Shown: positions 1 through 10,400 of the stretch, one piece after another
Position numbering within the stretch: position 1 is the first letter of the stretch
How the letters are laid out: every line of letters starts with the position of its first letter
Source: Flavobacterium sufflavum
GTDB lineage: Bacteria > Bacteroidota > Bacteroidia > Flavobacteriales > Flavobacteriaceae
Assembly (NCBI RefSeq): GCF_004016525.1
Contig: NZ_SACJ01000014.1
Location: 47,659 to 111,658 of the forward strand
Direction: 5' to 3'
DNA length: 64,000 nucleotides
Program-made: the position numbers and the translations under genes
Notes under the pieces: model-generated
Seen by the model: the letters and a program-made list of their open reading frames with translations, nothing else
What the model was told of the DNA's origin: nothing
The model's database searches: none

Positions 1-787
1 TAGCCTGAAGTGTATTCGGTTTAGTCTTGTTCAGACTAAATTTCATTCGAGCATAATCAGTCATTTGTGCTTCGGCAAGAGCCACAGTTAATCCATTACT
101 CAGCTTCATTGTTAACGGACGTTCGCTTTGTCCTTTCCAATCTTTTAATGGCAACAAAGAATAAGGTCCCTGAGCCCATGGTTCATAATATGCCAAAGTT
201 CCTTCGGGCATTGTAAATTGAGTTTGTTCCCCTACTATATGAAGAAACAATCCGTTGGTTGGCTCCGGAAAATGATACCGTACGGCAATTCCTTCATTGT
301 AAGCACGAACTACTACATTCATAAAGTATCCCTTGCTTTTATCATATCCATCTGTAGCTACTTTTTTTGTCTCGTCTCCTTTACTAAAAGACAATGTCAT
401 TTCATTATAGTTATTACGAATAAATTCGTTTTCCCCATATACAGGTTTCCAAGTTTGATCCACACTATTTATCTGAAAGTCTTTAAATTTCAAATTTTCT
501 CCCCATACTTTACAAGTATCATTAGGCACGGCAAGAGCAGACTCAAAAGTTTGATTTTCTATCAACACCCCTAATTCAGACTCCAGTACCACTGTTTTCC
601 CCTTATAAGAAAGAGTATAGTACATCTGTTTTTCATTATCAGTGATTTTCTTTTGATAAAAACTAAACTCATAACTCCCGTCTGGCGACTTTAATTTCTG
701 AACAGTTTCCTGTATTAAAGCCTGTTTCTGAGCCATTAGCACACAAGAAAACAACAGACATATAATACAAAACTTACTGATTTTCAT
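1..787 (-). CDS. Glycoside hydrolase family 97 protein, 5' part only (runs off the left edge)
   Basis: The start codon is at 785-787 and the reading frame stays open to base 1, giving about 262 residues of the N-terminus. A signal peptide (MKISKFCIICLLFSCVLMAQ) is followed by SPDGSYEFSFYQ, YYTLSYKGKTVVLESELG and later RAYNEGIAVRYHF, the pattern of the GH97 N-terminal beta-sandwich domain. GH97 enzymes (SusB type) are exo-acting alpha-glucosidases or alpha-galactosidases of the periplasm. The catalytic barrel lies outside the window, so inverting versus retaining type and substrate cannot be judged. It is the last visible gene of the minus-strand PUL and lies 167 bases downstream of a lyase-like gene. 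A broken relative sits at 2286-2846. Confidence 0.82.
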   Translation of the reverse strand, partial: MKISKFCIICLLFSCVLMAQKQALIQETVQKLKSPDGSYEFSFYQKKITDNEKQMYYTLSYKGKTVVLESELGVLIENQTFESALAVPNDTCKVWGENLKFKDFQINSVDQTWKPVYGENEFIRNNYNEMTLSFSKGDETKKVATDGYDKSKGYFMNVVVRAYNEGIAVRYHFPEPTNGLFLHIVGEQTQFTMPEGTLAYYEPWAQGPYSLLPLKDWKGQSERPLTMKLSNGLTVALAEAQMTDYARMKFSLNKTKPNTLQA

Positions 788-954
788 GTTATTAAAATTA
801 TTAATCATAAAAAAATCCTATTGATACTTAAAACTTACTTTTGAAAATGAAAACTTCGTTCAAGCGGTGTAGTGAATTGAAATTGATTTTTAATACATTG
901 TAATCTTTAATTTATAGACTTCTTAGTGAAAAAGATAAGAATAGGCTAACAAGT

Positions 955-2265
955 CTATTCTAAACTAAATAATAAAGTACCAAAACCAAGTGAATCAAAT
1001 CCTCCACTGTTTCCTCCATAATCTCCTCCTCCTCCTTCAGGTTGAACTGATTTCGCACCTAAGCCTGTATAATACATACTTGTAGCAGGAAGTTTTTTTA
1101 TTTTAGCATAATGATTGTAAATCATTGCCCACATTGGGCGTCCACCTCCCCTACCTGAAGATCCAATAGTTGGTAATTCTGTCATTTTAATTCCACATCC
1201 TGTCCAAGGATCTCCTTCATGCCAGCTATAAACCGTATATGGAACTTCCAAATAAGTTACATTGTATTTAGCCACATACTCACTTGCTTTCAAAACGATA
1301 TTATCTCTAAAACCCCATAAATCATCTCCTTGATTCCAAGCAAGTTGGCAAATAGTTGTTAACAATGCTAAAGATAAAGTACAGTGTCCTTGATCTCTTC
1401 CACTTTCTTGCATTTGTGCCATATTGGAATTAGGACTTGGAAACGGTTCAAATATGGTAACAAAATTATTTCCACATCCTTTCCCTTTCTGATAATAATC
1501 AATTACATAATTGTAAATGCTTCTATCGTTATTTAAGATTCCAATAGCCATTGCAGAAGCCATATTACACAAATCCCAGTTGGACCAGGCATGCTGAGGA
1601 TGACAACCAAAATGAGTCGACAACCAGCTATAATTTAAATTATAAAATACCGTACGCATCCATTCTTTATATTTTGTAAAATCAGTTGCAGTCCAACCTG
1701 AATAATTTCTCAACTGTTCACCAGCTATTGCAAATTGATAGCCATAAATCCCAGCTGCCAATGCTGCATTTGAATCCCCAGAAATTCTGGTACAAGTTGA
1801 AGCCCAAGCATTCAAAATATTAATAGCAGCCTGTGCGTATTGAGCATCACCTGTTAACTTCCATCGAAGTCCTAATTGGTATGCAGCTGCCGCATCATTC
1901 ATCGCACGAGAATAATTGTCTGGATCTGGCTCTTCTGCACTGTTTCCACCACGAACTAATTTTACTGTTGGATTGGCGGTATAAGTTAATTGTGCATGGG
2001 AATTTGCAATTAACTTATTATATCCAGAAACCCATGGTTCTTGATTTGCATCAATTTTTGCTTTTATACTTACAAAATCAGCATCTTTAACATAGCCATC
2101 ATGTTTCATGGGTACAGAAGGATCTAATGTTTTAATCTCGGCAACTGTTACAACTGGTGGTGGAGTAGTAGTACCCGAATCAGTCCCATCATTTGATGAA
2201 CAACTTGTAAAAATAGTTACTCCTGCAACCACATAATAGATACAGTTCATTTTTAATATTTTCAT
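955..2265 (-). CDS. Alginate-lyase-superfamily lipoprotein (polysaccharide lyase, paralogue A)
   Basis: This 436-residue protein has a lipoprotein signal (TIFTSC, then SSNDGTD) and so probably sits in the outer membrane. A mostly helical domain follows, with RAMNDAAAAYQLGLRWKLTGD, WSNWDLCNMASAMAIG and QESGRDQGH. These fit the (alpha/alpha) toroid of the alginate_lyase Pfam family, which removes uronic-acid-containing chains by beta-elimination. The conserved Asn/Trp/Asp and Glu-Ser-Gly-Arg-Asp-Gln-Gly-His stretches are the likely active-site region. PL38 (glucuronan lyase) is a possible family, but I cannot confirm it. It resembles the protein at 4302-5624 along its whole length, including the glycine-rich GGGGDYG tail, so the two are tandem duplicates separated by a TIG protein and a broken GH97. 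The substrate is unknown. Confidence 0.75.
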   Translation of the reverse strand: MKILKMNCIYYVVAGVTIFTSCSSNDGTDSGTTTPPPVVTVAEIKTLDPSVPMKHDGYVKDADFVSIKAKIDANQEPWVSGYNKLIANSHAQLTYTANPTVKLVRGGNSAEEPDPDNYSRAMNDAAAAYQLGLRWKLTGDAQYAQAAINILNAWASTCTRISGDSNAALAAGIYGYQFAIAGEQLRNYSGWTATDFTKYKEWMRTVFYNLNYSWLSTHFGCHPQHAWSNWDLCNMASAMAIGILNNDRSIYNYVIDYYQKGKGCGNNFVTIFEPFPSPNSNMAQMQESGRDQGHCTLSLALLTTICQLAWNQGDDLWGFRDNIVLKASEYVAKYNVTYLEVPYTVYSWHEGDPWTGCGIKMTELPTIGSSGRGGGRPMWAMIYNHYAKIKKLPATSMYYTGLGAKSVQPEGGGGDYGGNSGGFDSLGFGTLLFSLE

Positions 2266-2285
2266 ATTTTTATATTTTTATATTT

Positions 2286-2846
2286 TTATTCTGGTAAACT
2301 AAAAGAAAAAGATACCACATCATAGATAACATCATTATTACCATTGCCATGCTTATTCATATCGTCAGACCTTCATTATAAAGCCTGATTTGAAGATCCA
2401 TAATGTAATTAGAAGAAGCTTTTTGTTCAAATGTTAGAACAATTTCGTTGTATTTTTCCTTGATAATTTTTCGTTCGCCATAAGGCGGAATCCAAGAAGT
2501 GTCGATACTCTTGTTTTTGGTTTCTTTTAAAACCAATCCATCCATCCATCCAATCGCCTGTTGACACTTTTTTAATGGCCAAAGCCCACTCTGAGGCACG
2601 ATTGTCTAATTTTATGTCCAATCCTGAATTGAGAATAACTGTTTTTCCTTTATAATTCAAATGATAGCTAAGACTGTTTGCCCCTGAAGCATCCTGCTTT
2701 TGTTGTATAACAAACTCATAATTTTTATCAGGGGAAGACAGTTGTTTTTCAAACGTTTGATTTAAAGTTGAGTTTTGAGCAAACATCTCAATGCTAATAA
2801 AAACCAATAAAAATACTGTTAAAATTATTTTTTTGCTGTAAAACAT
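2286..2846 (-). pseudogene. Broken and truncated GH97 gene
   Basis: The first frame (from 2846) gives a signal peptide and a GH97-like N-terminal domain: SSPDKNYEFVIQQK, then LNYKGKTVILNSGLDIKL. Around 2546 the homology moves to the next frame (SWIPPYGERKIIKEKYNEIVLTFEQ, then RLYNEGLTI) and stops at a TGA near 2357. These pieces align one after another with the intact GH97 at 1-787. The catalytic domain is absent. A third open stretch, 2360 to 2286, reads MNKHGNGNNDVIYDVVSFSF up to a stop and looks like the tail of some other gene, as if a deletion joined two genes. The frameshift lies in four copies of GGAT (2536-2551). The product is almost certainly not a working enzyme. Confidence 0.8.
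2536..2551. repeat. Tetranucleotide tract, four ATCC (GGAT on the coding strand)
   Basis: Four perfect tandem units lie in the broken GH97 gene, exactly where the reading frame changes. With three units the two frames join as TGDWMDGLVLKET, which matches the order of homology with the neighbouring GH97. Confidence 0.85.
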
Positions 2847-2959
2847 TCTTTGTTTAATTTAAAAAATAAAAACACTGAGTGTAAATAACTTAAATGATCC
2901 GCCCAACAATGGTTTTAAAAAAGGGCTACACAAATAATTAAAAAATATTTTTAGAATAT

Positions 2960-2993
2960 AAACAAGGGGATTATCTATTTAATCCCCTTGTTT
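2960..2993 (-). terminator. Hairpin terminator after the TIG-domain gene
   Basis: A perfect 14-bp stem (AAACAAGGGGATTA with TAATCCCCTTGTTT) and a 6-base loop lie just beyond the stop codon at 3010. The U-run is imperfect on the minus strand. It would close the SusC/SusD/lyase/TIG transcript. Confidence 0.75.
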
Positions 2994-3009
2994 TAAAATA
3001 TACAGTAAA

Positions 3010-4248
3010 TTAATTCTTAACTAACTTCATCCCACCCACAATAAAATAATCGGCTTTAGTAGCAGCTCCTGCCATATTAACTAAAAACCCTATAGATACT
3101 TTTTGAGAAGTAGCTACTGTAAAGTCAAATTTTGCAGTTATTGGATTTGTTGCTCCAGTTGCACTATTTGGAGCTGTTGCTCCTACAGGAGTACTATTCC
3201 AGGTACCAACATAACCTAAAGCAGTATTTAAATTCGCCAACGAAGGCAACCCATCTCCAGTAGCTGCTACACAATAAACAGAAGATGTTGGATGATTTTC
3301 TGAATAATAAGTAAATGATACTGTATAACTACCAGCTGGCAAGGCCATTGATGTTTGTTGATATACCTTTCCATCGACAACCGGTGTATCACCCCAAGTT
3401 TCAAAACAAAGACGATTTCCACCATCTTTAGAAAATCCACCAACTTTTACCGATGAAGCATTGGTTTTATTTTTAGCACCTGCATTAGTTATCCAAGGTG
3501 CTCCTAATGTACCCCATCTATTAGCAGAATATGCATCTGTATTACTAACAAATCCACCTCCGGAAACAAAATTCCCAGTATTACTTAGAAAATATGGGGT
3601 TATATCACCCGCTGCTGTTGGGTTAATGATGGCAGGAGTTCCCTGAACAGTTAATCCTCCCATAGTAATTGAAACAAAACCAGTAGCATAATTTGCTGGT
3701 GCTGTCACAGTAATTTTATTATCTGCAATGTTTTGTATCGTTGCTGCAGTTCCATTAAAACTTACCGCTACTTTTGATGCGTCTGTACCAAAATTAATAC
3801 CATTGATAGTTACGATATCAACTCCGGGAAAGGCAACGGTATTAATCGCATTACTTGAAACAACTGATGTAATTGCCGGAGCAGGCAAAACGGTAAATTC
3901 TGCAAAAGAATCATTAAGATGTTTCCATACTTGTAAACTTACTTTTCCACTAATTGCTGCAGCAGGCACCTGAACTACAATTTTAGTATCCTCACAGGAA
4001 ACTACATTAGTAGCCAAAATACCTCCAAAATATACTTTTACAGCACCTTTTAAAGTCCCAAAATCAGTTCCTGTAATGGTTACATTAATACCAGGGTATC
4101 CAGAAGTATGGCTTATTCCTGTTGCCGTTTGTTCAGGGTACTCCTGAATTCTAAAGTTTGGACCTTCTTCACAGGCAGTAAAAAAAGTAAAACAAATAAC
4201 CATCATGAATCCTCTGATGAGGATACTATTATTTTTAAATATTTTCAT
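3010..4248 (-). CDS. IPT/TIG-domain surface glycan-binding lipoprotein
   Basis: This 412-residue protein has the lipobox TFFTAC followed by EEGPN; acidic residues right after the cysteine suit surface export in Bacteroidetes. Two immunoglobulin-like TIG domains follow (about residues 40-115 with GYPGINVTITGTDFGTLKG, and 122-210 with FPGVDIVTINGINFGTDASKVAVSFNG). The C-terminal ~180-residue domain (YSANRWGTLGAPWITNAG through FIVGGMKLVKN) looks like a carbohydrate-binding beta-sandwich. Proteins of this layout next to SusC/SusD are cell-surface glycan-binding proteins that hold polysaccharide for the transporter; no catalytic motif is seen. It is 53 bases downstream of paralogue B of the lyase and ends the operon before a strong hairpin. 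Confidence 0.78.
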   Translation of the reverse strand: MKIFKNNSILIRGFMMVICFTFFTACEEGPNFRIQEYPEQTATGISHTSGYPGINVTITGTDFGTLKGAVKVYFGGILATNVVSCEDTKIVVQVPAAAISGKVSLQVWKHLNDSFAEFTVLPAPAITSVVSSNAINTVAFPGVDIVTINGINFGTDASKVAVSFNGTAATIQNIADNKITVTAPANYATGFVSITMGGLTVQGTPAIINPTAAGDITPYFLSNTGNFVSGGGFVSNTDAYSANRWGTLGAPWITNAGAKNKTNASSVKVGGFSKDGGNRLCFETWGDTPVVDGKVYQQTSMALPAGSYTVSFTYYSENHPTSSVYCVAATGDGLPSLANLNTALGYVGTWNSTPVGATAPNSATGATNPITAKFDFTVATSQKVSIGFLVNMAGAATKADYFIVGGMKLVKN

Positions 4249-4301
4249 AATTCTTGTTGTTTAAAATTTATCTATTATATGAAATAATTATAATATTATT
4301 T

Positions 4302-5624
4302 TTAATCTCTGGTATACAAAAGTGTTCCAAATCCTAATTGGTCAAACCCTCCGCTATTAGGACCATAATCACCACCTCCACCTTCCGGTAAAGAGCTTAT
4401 TAAACCCATTTTAGTATATTTTGTAAGACTTTCTGAGATGTTTTTAATTTTTGTATAATGAAAATATGGCGCAGACCACATAGGACGAAATGATCCTCGA
4501 GCAGCGTCACTAATTTGGGTATGTGTTTCCACTCCCCCACAAGCACTCCAGGCATCTTTATAATTCCTAGTGTACTCGAAAAACGGGACATTTAGCCTTG
4601 CTATATTATATTTTGCCGCATATTCACAAGCTTTTAAGAAGCGGTTATTATCCAATCCGTAAAAATCATCTCCCTGATTCCATGTTAACTGGCAAATCTG
4701 TCCCATTAATGCAATGCACAATGTTGCATGCCCTTGATCTCGTCCACTTTCCTGAAGCTGAGCCAAGCCCGCGTCATCTCCATCAAAAACATGGTTTATG
4801 GCTTTATACCAATTTCCATTGCCATTACCTTTCTGTAAATAATTAATGGCATAATTATAAATAGTTCTATCATCTGTTAAAATACCTATAGCCAATACAG
4901 AGTTCAAGTTAGCCAAATCCCAATTAGCCCAATAATGAGATTGGCAAGTACCCCAATGGGTTTCTAAAAAGGCCTTATTCAAATTATAGAAAACATCTTT
5001 CATCCATTTTTGGTATGCCGCAAAATCAGTTGGATTCCAACCCGGATAACCTCTCAGCATTTCTCCCGCAATGGCAAATTGAGAACCGTATATCCCTGCA
5101 GCCAAAGCGGTATTGGAATCTCCACTAATACGTGTACAAGTGGTTGCCCAGGCATTAAGGATATTGACTGCTGTTTGTGCATAAATAGCATCTCCACTTA
5201 TCCTCCATCTTAATGTCAGTTGATAAGCTGCAGCCGCATCATTCATAGCACGACTATAATTGTCTGGCAGAGGTTCTTCAGCCGAACTTCCTCCTCTTAT
5301 TAATGTTGCAACAGGACTGGCGGTATAAGTTGATTGTGCGTGCGAATTGGCTATTAATTTATTCCATCCAGACGTCCATGGCTCTGCTTGTACTGCAATT
5401 TTAGCTCTTATCCTTGCATAGTCTTCTTCGGTATGAAGCGCACCAATATGCTTCATGGGAACAGAAGGGTCCAAAGTATTAATAGCCAGCACGATTGGGG
5501 TTGGGGTTGGGGTTGGGGTATCTCCCCCACTCGAAGGGCTTGAACACGCAATCACCAGACCAAATACACCTAAAATTAGTGTTGGCGCAACTAACCGGTA
5601 AAAATTAAATTGTTCCTTTTTCAT
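4302..5624 (-). CDS. Alginate-lyase-superfamily lipoprotein (polysaccharide lyase, paralogue B)
   Basis: I chose the start at 5624 (MKKEQFNFYRLV), because an upstream ATG at 5645 would put extra hydrophobic residues before a good lipoprotein signal. The lipobox is LVIAC, then SSPSSGGDTPTPTPTP, a short flexible linker. The body has RAMNDAAAAYQLTLRWRISGD, YWANWDLANLNSVLAIG and QESGRDQGHATLCIALMGQ, shared almost position by position with paralogue A (955-2265), and the same glycine-rich end. The predicted fold is an (alpha/alpha) toroid lyase that cuts uronate-containing glycan at the cell surface. It follows SusD by 66 bases in the same orientation, so it is probably part of the SusC/SusD operon. 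The exact family and substrate are not settled from sequence. Confidence 0.76.
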   Translation of the reverse strand: MKKEQFNFYRLVAPTLILGVFGLVIACSSPSSGGDTPTPTPTPIVLAINTLDPSVPMKHIGALHTEEDYARIRAKIAVQAEPWTSGWNKLIANSHAQSTYTASPVATLIRGGSSAEEPLPDNYSRAMNDAAAAYQLTLRWRISGDAIYAQTAVNILNAWATTCTRISGDSNTALAAGIYGSQFAIAGEMLRGYPGWNPTDFAAYQKWMKDVFYNLNKAFLETHWGTCQSHYWANWDLANLNSVLAIGILTDDRTIYNYAINYLQKGNGNGNWYKAINHVFDGDDAGLAQLQESGRDQGHATLCIALMGQICQLTWNQGDDFYGLDNNRFLKACEYAAKYNIARLNVPFFEYTRNYKDAWSACGGVETHTQISDAARGSFRPMWSAPYFHYTKIKNISESLTKYTKMGLISSLPEGGGGDYGPNSGGFDQLGFGTLLYTRD

Positions 5625-5690
5625 AATTACTATTTTTATAAACAAACCTTACAGGTATAAAACCTGCAAGGTCTATCAAATTTCAGTTTA

Positions 5691-7466
5691 CTAGTACCCA
5701 GGATTTTGAAGTAACTTATTATTCAACAACATTTGGCTTTGAGGAATAGGGTACAAATAATGTTTTTTAGTCACCGTATGGTTTAATTTACTATCAATTA
5801 CCACACAATTCAACACCCCTTTTGGAGTTTCTACTGTCTCTTCACCAAACACATAGGTGTTTGCTTTATAAGCAGCTGTAGGATTACCGGAAGCGTCTTT
5901 AAAAGGGGTTGTGTAAGAAGCACTACCCACTACTCTCCCCAAACGGGATGGATTTAAAGATTCTTCTAAAATACCCCAACGCTTCAAATCATCAAAACGT
6001 TTGCCTTCACGATATAGCTCAACAGCACGCTCTCTCCTTATTTCTTGTTTCATATCTAAGCCATTGGCTGAAGCCAGCGCATTAGTCAAGTAAGCTACCT
6101 TTGCACGGTCTCTTAATTTATTAATTGAGGCATTCAATTGCGTGTCCGTAATGCTTCCGTTTAGTTCGTACAATGCTTCTGCATACATTAAGTACACTTC
6201 TGCCAATCGAATAATAGGCCAGTTGGCTGATTCGGTATTATCTAATCTACGAGTACCAAAACCATACACGGCATATTTCGAGTTACCGTAACCACTAAAT
6301 CCTAAGCTCCCAAAATCTAAAGTAACAGAGGTTGGTGCCGTAGTTGCACTATATAAATAGTTTAACAAACGTAAATCTCTGGCTTGAAATTCAGAGGTTG
6401 TTGTTTGATACCCCTGAAACAAAGTTGATTTAGCTGCCGGTAATCCATCAGTACATACTGCCATATCGACAAATTTACGGCTTGGATAGAGTTGCCAGGA
6501 TGTCCAACTTATATTTTTTCTGGACTGTTTAAGTGTATAATCATACACGCTGTATAGAATAAATTCCTTATTTGTAGATTTATCATAACCTCCTGGGTTA
6601 GATCCTGCATCCTCAAGATTGAACAAATACCAAGAACTTAAATTAGTCATTTTGGAATCAGCATTCTTATTCCACAGTTCGTACCCCCCATTATCCATGA
6701 TTTCTTTACACATTGCTGCGGCATCTGTCAGGTAAATATTTATGTTGGCAGGATTGTATCCTGTTGTTCCAGCACCAATTGCTGTACCATCTCCATCAGC
6801 CTGTTGACCTACATATTTTTCCCAGGTGGCTTCGTATAGTTCGGCTTGTGCTTTTAAGGCCATAGCTGCCCATTTGCTTATCCTGCCTTTATCAGTAGCT
6901 ACCAAATTCTGTTCGGTTGGAAGATTTGAAATGGCTTTATCTAAATCACTTAAAATTTGCGCAACTACCTCATATCGGCTGTTTCGAGGCGCAAATAACT
7001 CAGGAGAATTAGTATCCAAAACTGTTGTTACCAAAGGTACACCTCCAAAAGTTTTTAGTAAATTAAAATAAGCATAAGCACGAAAAAAATGAGCTTCACC
7101 CACATACTGGCTGATACTTCCTTCTCCTGTATATTCATTTGCTTTAGCTAATAAAATATTACAAACACGAATCCCAGAATAATCCCAATTAGTACTGGCT
7201 GTTGCAATTGTTCCTTGTCCTAAAGCCGTACCATTTCCATTGGCATTAGCCGACAAATCTGAACCATTATCCATGTTTCCAAAATCCCATCCTTGTAATT
7301 GTCCGTAAAAACCAGTAGTATATGCTTTAAAATCACTAGGTTTTTTGAAATAAACTGCATCTGTAAATTGTCCTTCTGGATTTAAATCAATAAATTCATC
7401 CTGACAACCCGACAAGCCTAAAAAAAGACCTCCTAGAACTATATAATTCAATATTTTTTTCATCAT
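5691..7466 (-). CDS. SusD/RagB-family glycan-binding lipoprotein (pair 1)
   Basis: This 591-residue protein has the lipobox LGLSGC followed by QDEFIDLNPEGQFTDAVYF, the classic start of mature SusD proteins. Downstream come the TPR-like helices (RAYAYFNLLKTFGGVPLVT) and the conserved C-terminal block (IRLAEVYLMYAEALYELNG, then IRRERAVELYREGKRFDDLKRWG). SusD forms the lid on the SusC transporter and binds oligosaccharide at the cell surface. The stop of SusC lies 17 bases upstream, so the two are co-transcribed. A second possible start lies one codon later. Confidence 0.93.
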   Translation of the reverse strand: MMKKILNYIVLGGLFLGLSGCQDEFIDLNPEGQFTDAVYFKKPSDFKAYTTGFYGQLQGWDFGNMDNGSDLSANANGNGTALGQGTIATASTNWDYSGIRVCNILLAKANEYTGEGSISQYVGEAHFFRAYAYFNLLKTFGGVPLVTTVLDTNSPELFAPRNSRYEVVAQILSDLDKAISNLPTEQNLVATDKGRISKWAAMALKAQAELYEATWEKYVGQQADGDGTAIGAGTTGYNPANINIYLTDAAAMCKEIMDNGGYELWNKNADSKMTNLSSWYLFNLEDAGSNPGGYDKSTNKEFILYSVYDYTLKQSRKNISWTSWQLYPSRKFVDMAVCTDGLPAAKSTLFQGYQTTTSEFQARDLRLLNYLYSATTAPTSVTLDFGSLGFSGYGNSKYAVYGFGTRRLDNTESANWPIIRLAEVYLMYAEALYELNGSITDTQLNASINKLRDRAKVAYLTNALASANGLDMKQEIRRERAVELYREGKRFDDLKRWGILEESLNPSRLGRVVGSASYTTPFKDASGNPTAAYKANTYVFGEETVETPKGVLNCVVIDSKLNHTVTKKHYLYPIPQSQMLLNNKLLQNPGY

Positions 7467-7482
7467 TTTTTAATTTAAGTTA

Positions 7483-10400
7483 TTAGAAACCAACATTTAA
7501 CCCAAAAGACCAAGTACGACCAAAAGGGTATCCTGCATTATCACCATCCGTTGCATTTTCACCTGCTTCAGGATCAAATCCATCTTTAATAGATGATGCT
7601 TCCCATAAATCATTACCAGAGAAATAAAACCTTACTTTATCTAACTTCATACGTTTTATTAAGCTTTCCGGTAGTGAATACCCTACTACTAATGTTTTTA
7701 GTCGAATGTAACGGCTATTCTGTAACATAAAATCATTATTGCCATAATTCCATCCCGCACGTGTAGGATTGACTGTCAATCGTGGATACATTGCATTAGG
7801 ATTTTCTTCTGTCCAGGTTTTTCCCAAAAAGGTTGGATTCTGGTTCGTAAACAATGCCCTGAATGGATAAGCCATATATCCCGAACGCATGATATTTTGC
7901 TCCAGATGACCTTGAAAAAAAGTATTTATATCAAACCCCTTCCAGGATGCTCCCATGTTAATACCATAAGTATAATGTGGTGTACCATCTCCCATATAAA
8001 CCAATGAGCTATTCTTATTCCCATTAGCTGTAATATTCCCTGTTCCTGCAACATCCACTCTTTTTGTATCCCCGGGACGTAAAGCAACAGCCTGATTGTT
8101 TTTTGGCAAACCTGCCAAAAGATCACTACCACCATAGGCTTGGTAATAGGCATCTACATCAGCCTGATCTTTAAAATAGCCATCCGTCTTGAATAAAAAT
8201 ATAGGTTTCCAAGGAAGTCCATTTACAATTCCATTTGTACCTGCCCCATAGCTATCAGCACCTTCTACGCCACTTACCATAGTTTTTGCATCACCCATAT
8301 TAAAGGATACATTATAACTAAAATCTTTCACATTGTCTTTCCAGCCTATAACAAATTCCCATCCTTTAGTATTGAAATTACCGCTATTGGTTTTAGGTGG
8401 ACTTCCGCCCAATACAGATGGATAAGTAACACCAATCAACATCCCTATATTTTCTTTCTCATAAAGGTCGAAAGTAGTCGTCAAACGATTATTTAAAAAA
8501 CCAAGGTCGATACCCACGTTTTTTTGTGTCACTCGCTCCCAAGTACGTGTTTTACTGATCAAAGCACTATTATAAGATGCTGTTTGTTGTGAAGCTGGCT
8601 GACCTAAAACTGTAGAACCAATACCTACAAGAGAAAGGTAGTCAAATGCTCCTAATCCTTTTGCCTCATTACCTGTAGATGCAATACTTCCTCTAATTTT
8701 ACCAAAATTGAGAATATTGCTAATAGGGCTTAAAAATTTCTCTTTGGTAAATACCCAACCTAATTGAGCCGATCCAAAGTTTTTAAACTTGTAACCTTCT
8801 GCAAAACGGGAATTACCGTCCCTTCTTCCTGTCAATTCGGCAATGTATTTTTCATCATAATTATAATTTAATCGGGTTAGATAGGAATAACGACCGTTAA
8901 GATCTTTATAACCACCATTTGTTTGTGTAGTAGTAGCTGCCAAACTAATATCATAAACACCCAAATCTTCAAATCCAACTCGTGATGCACCTATGCCTTG
9001 AGCAGTCCATTTTTCAGCACTCACGCCACCCATAACCGAAACATTATGTTTCTCTTTAAAGGTTTTATCATAACGTAATAATGCCTGATAATAATGATAA
9101 AATTTCGACTCAGCACTAGCTTCATAAACATTGTTTATTCCATCAGTTTGATAAGCATTCCCTTTAGGATTCCCATACCAATCATATAATCTTACAGGTA
9201 CCACATATCTTTCATGAGTAAATCGCTCATTTTGAATAGAAGCTAATCCTTCTGCTGATATTCCGTTCCATATTTTATAAGTAGCTTTTAAATCAATACG
9301 ACCTGTTAATTGTTTTTTAACATATCTACCTCCATCGGCTGAAGTTGCAGCAGCATTTTTAATAGCCCCACCATCAATCCCATTAAAAGGAGCAAACCAT
9401 TGACCATAAGGATTTTTTGCTGGATAGAATGGCATATCTGTGGAATAAAGGATATTTCCTAACCCTTTAGAAGGCTGACCTGTATTGGTATTAGTAATAC
9501 TGATACTCGATTCTAATTTTAATCTTTCCGATAAATTGTAGTCATAATTAAAACGGGCATTTAACTGCTTCTGACCATCATAAGCTGTCGCTAAATTACC
9601 CTGATTATCGGCTACCCCTAAAGATAAGCGATAACTCGATTTATCACCTCCACCAGAAACACTCAGGTTATGCTGGTAAGAATAACGGGTAGAAAACATT
9701 TCTTCAATACGGTTTGCATTAAAGATGAAGAAATCTGTACCAAAAAGATCATATTTACCTTCAACCCCCTTCTGCATATTTAACAGATTATCTTTATTTC
9801 CCCAAATCCACCAGTTAGGTGTAGTCTCTTCTTTGTTGGCCTCTAACCACATTGTAGCATATTCTTGCATAGTAGGTGAATAACCAACCAAACCATTAGT
9901 AACAAAACGAAGATTGGTACTAAAGTTCACTTTCACTTTTCCTTTACCCCTTTTAGTTGTTACCAAAACAACCCCATTAGATGCACGGGAACCATAAATA
10001 GCAGCTGAACCATCTTTTAAAACTGAGATACTTTCTATATCATCAGGATTCATATTCTGAAAAGATTGCGCATTTAATACAGGTACCCCATCCACAATAA
10101 TCAATGGTTCAGACCCATTGACAGAAGAAGCACCACGGATAACAAAATTAAGTCCTTCATTACCTGGTCGGGCAGAACTTCTGGTGACCACTAAACCTGG
10201 TGTTTGTCCTTGCAATGCCAAACCAACGTTTGTAACCGCACGGTCTTCAAATACTTTAGAACTTACTACCTCTACTGCACCTGTTAATGTTGCCTTTTTC
10301 TGAGTACCGTACCCTACAACAACAACTTCATTTAATGTAGAAACATCAGCTGCCATAGTTACATTAATAACTTTTTGAACACCTACTTTAATTTCCTGGG

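Noticed and set aside
8041..8160. Open frame inside the SusC gene of pair 1 on the same strand (7926-8153)
   Set aside because: Lies wholly within the SusC coding region in another frame; it is a shadow of that gene.
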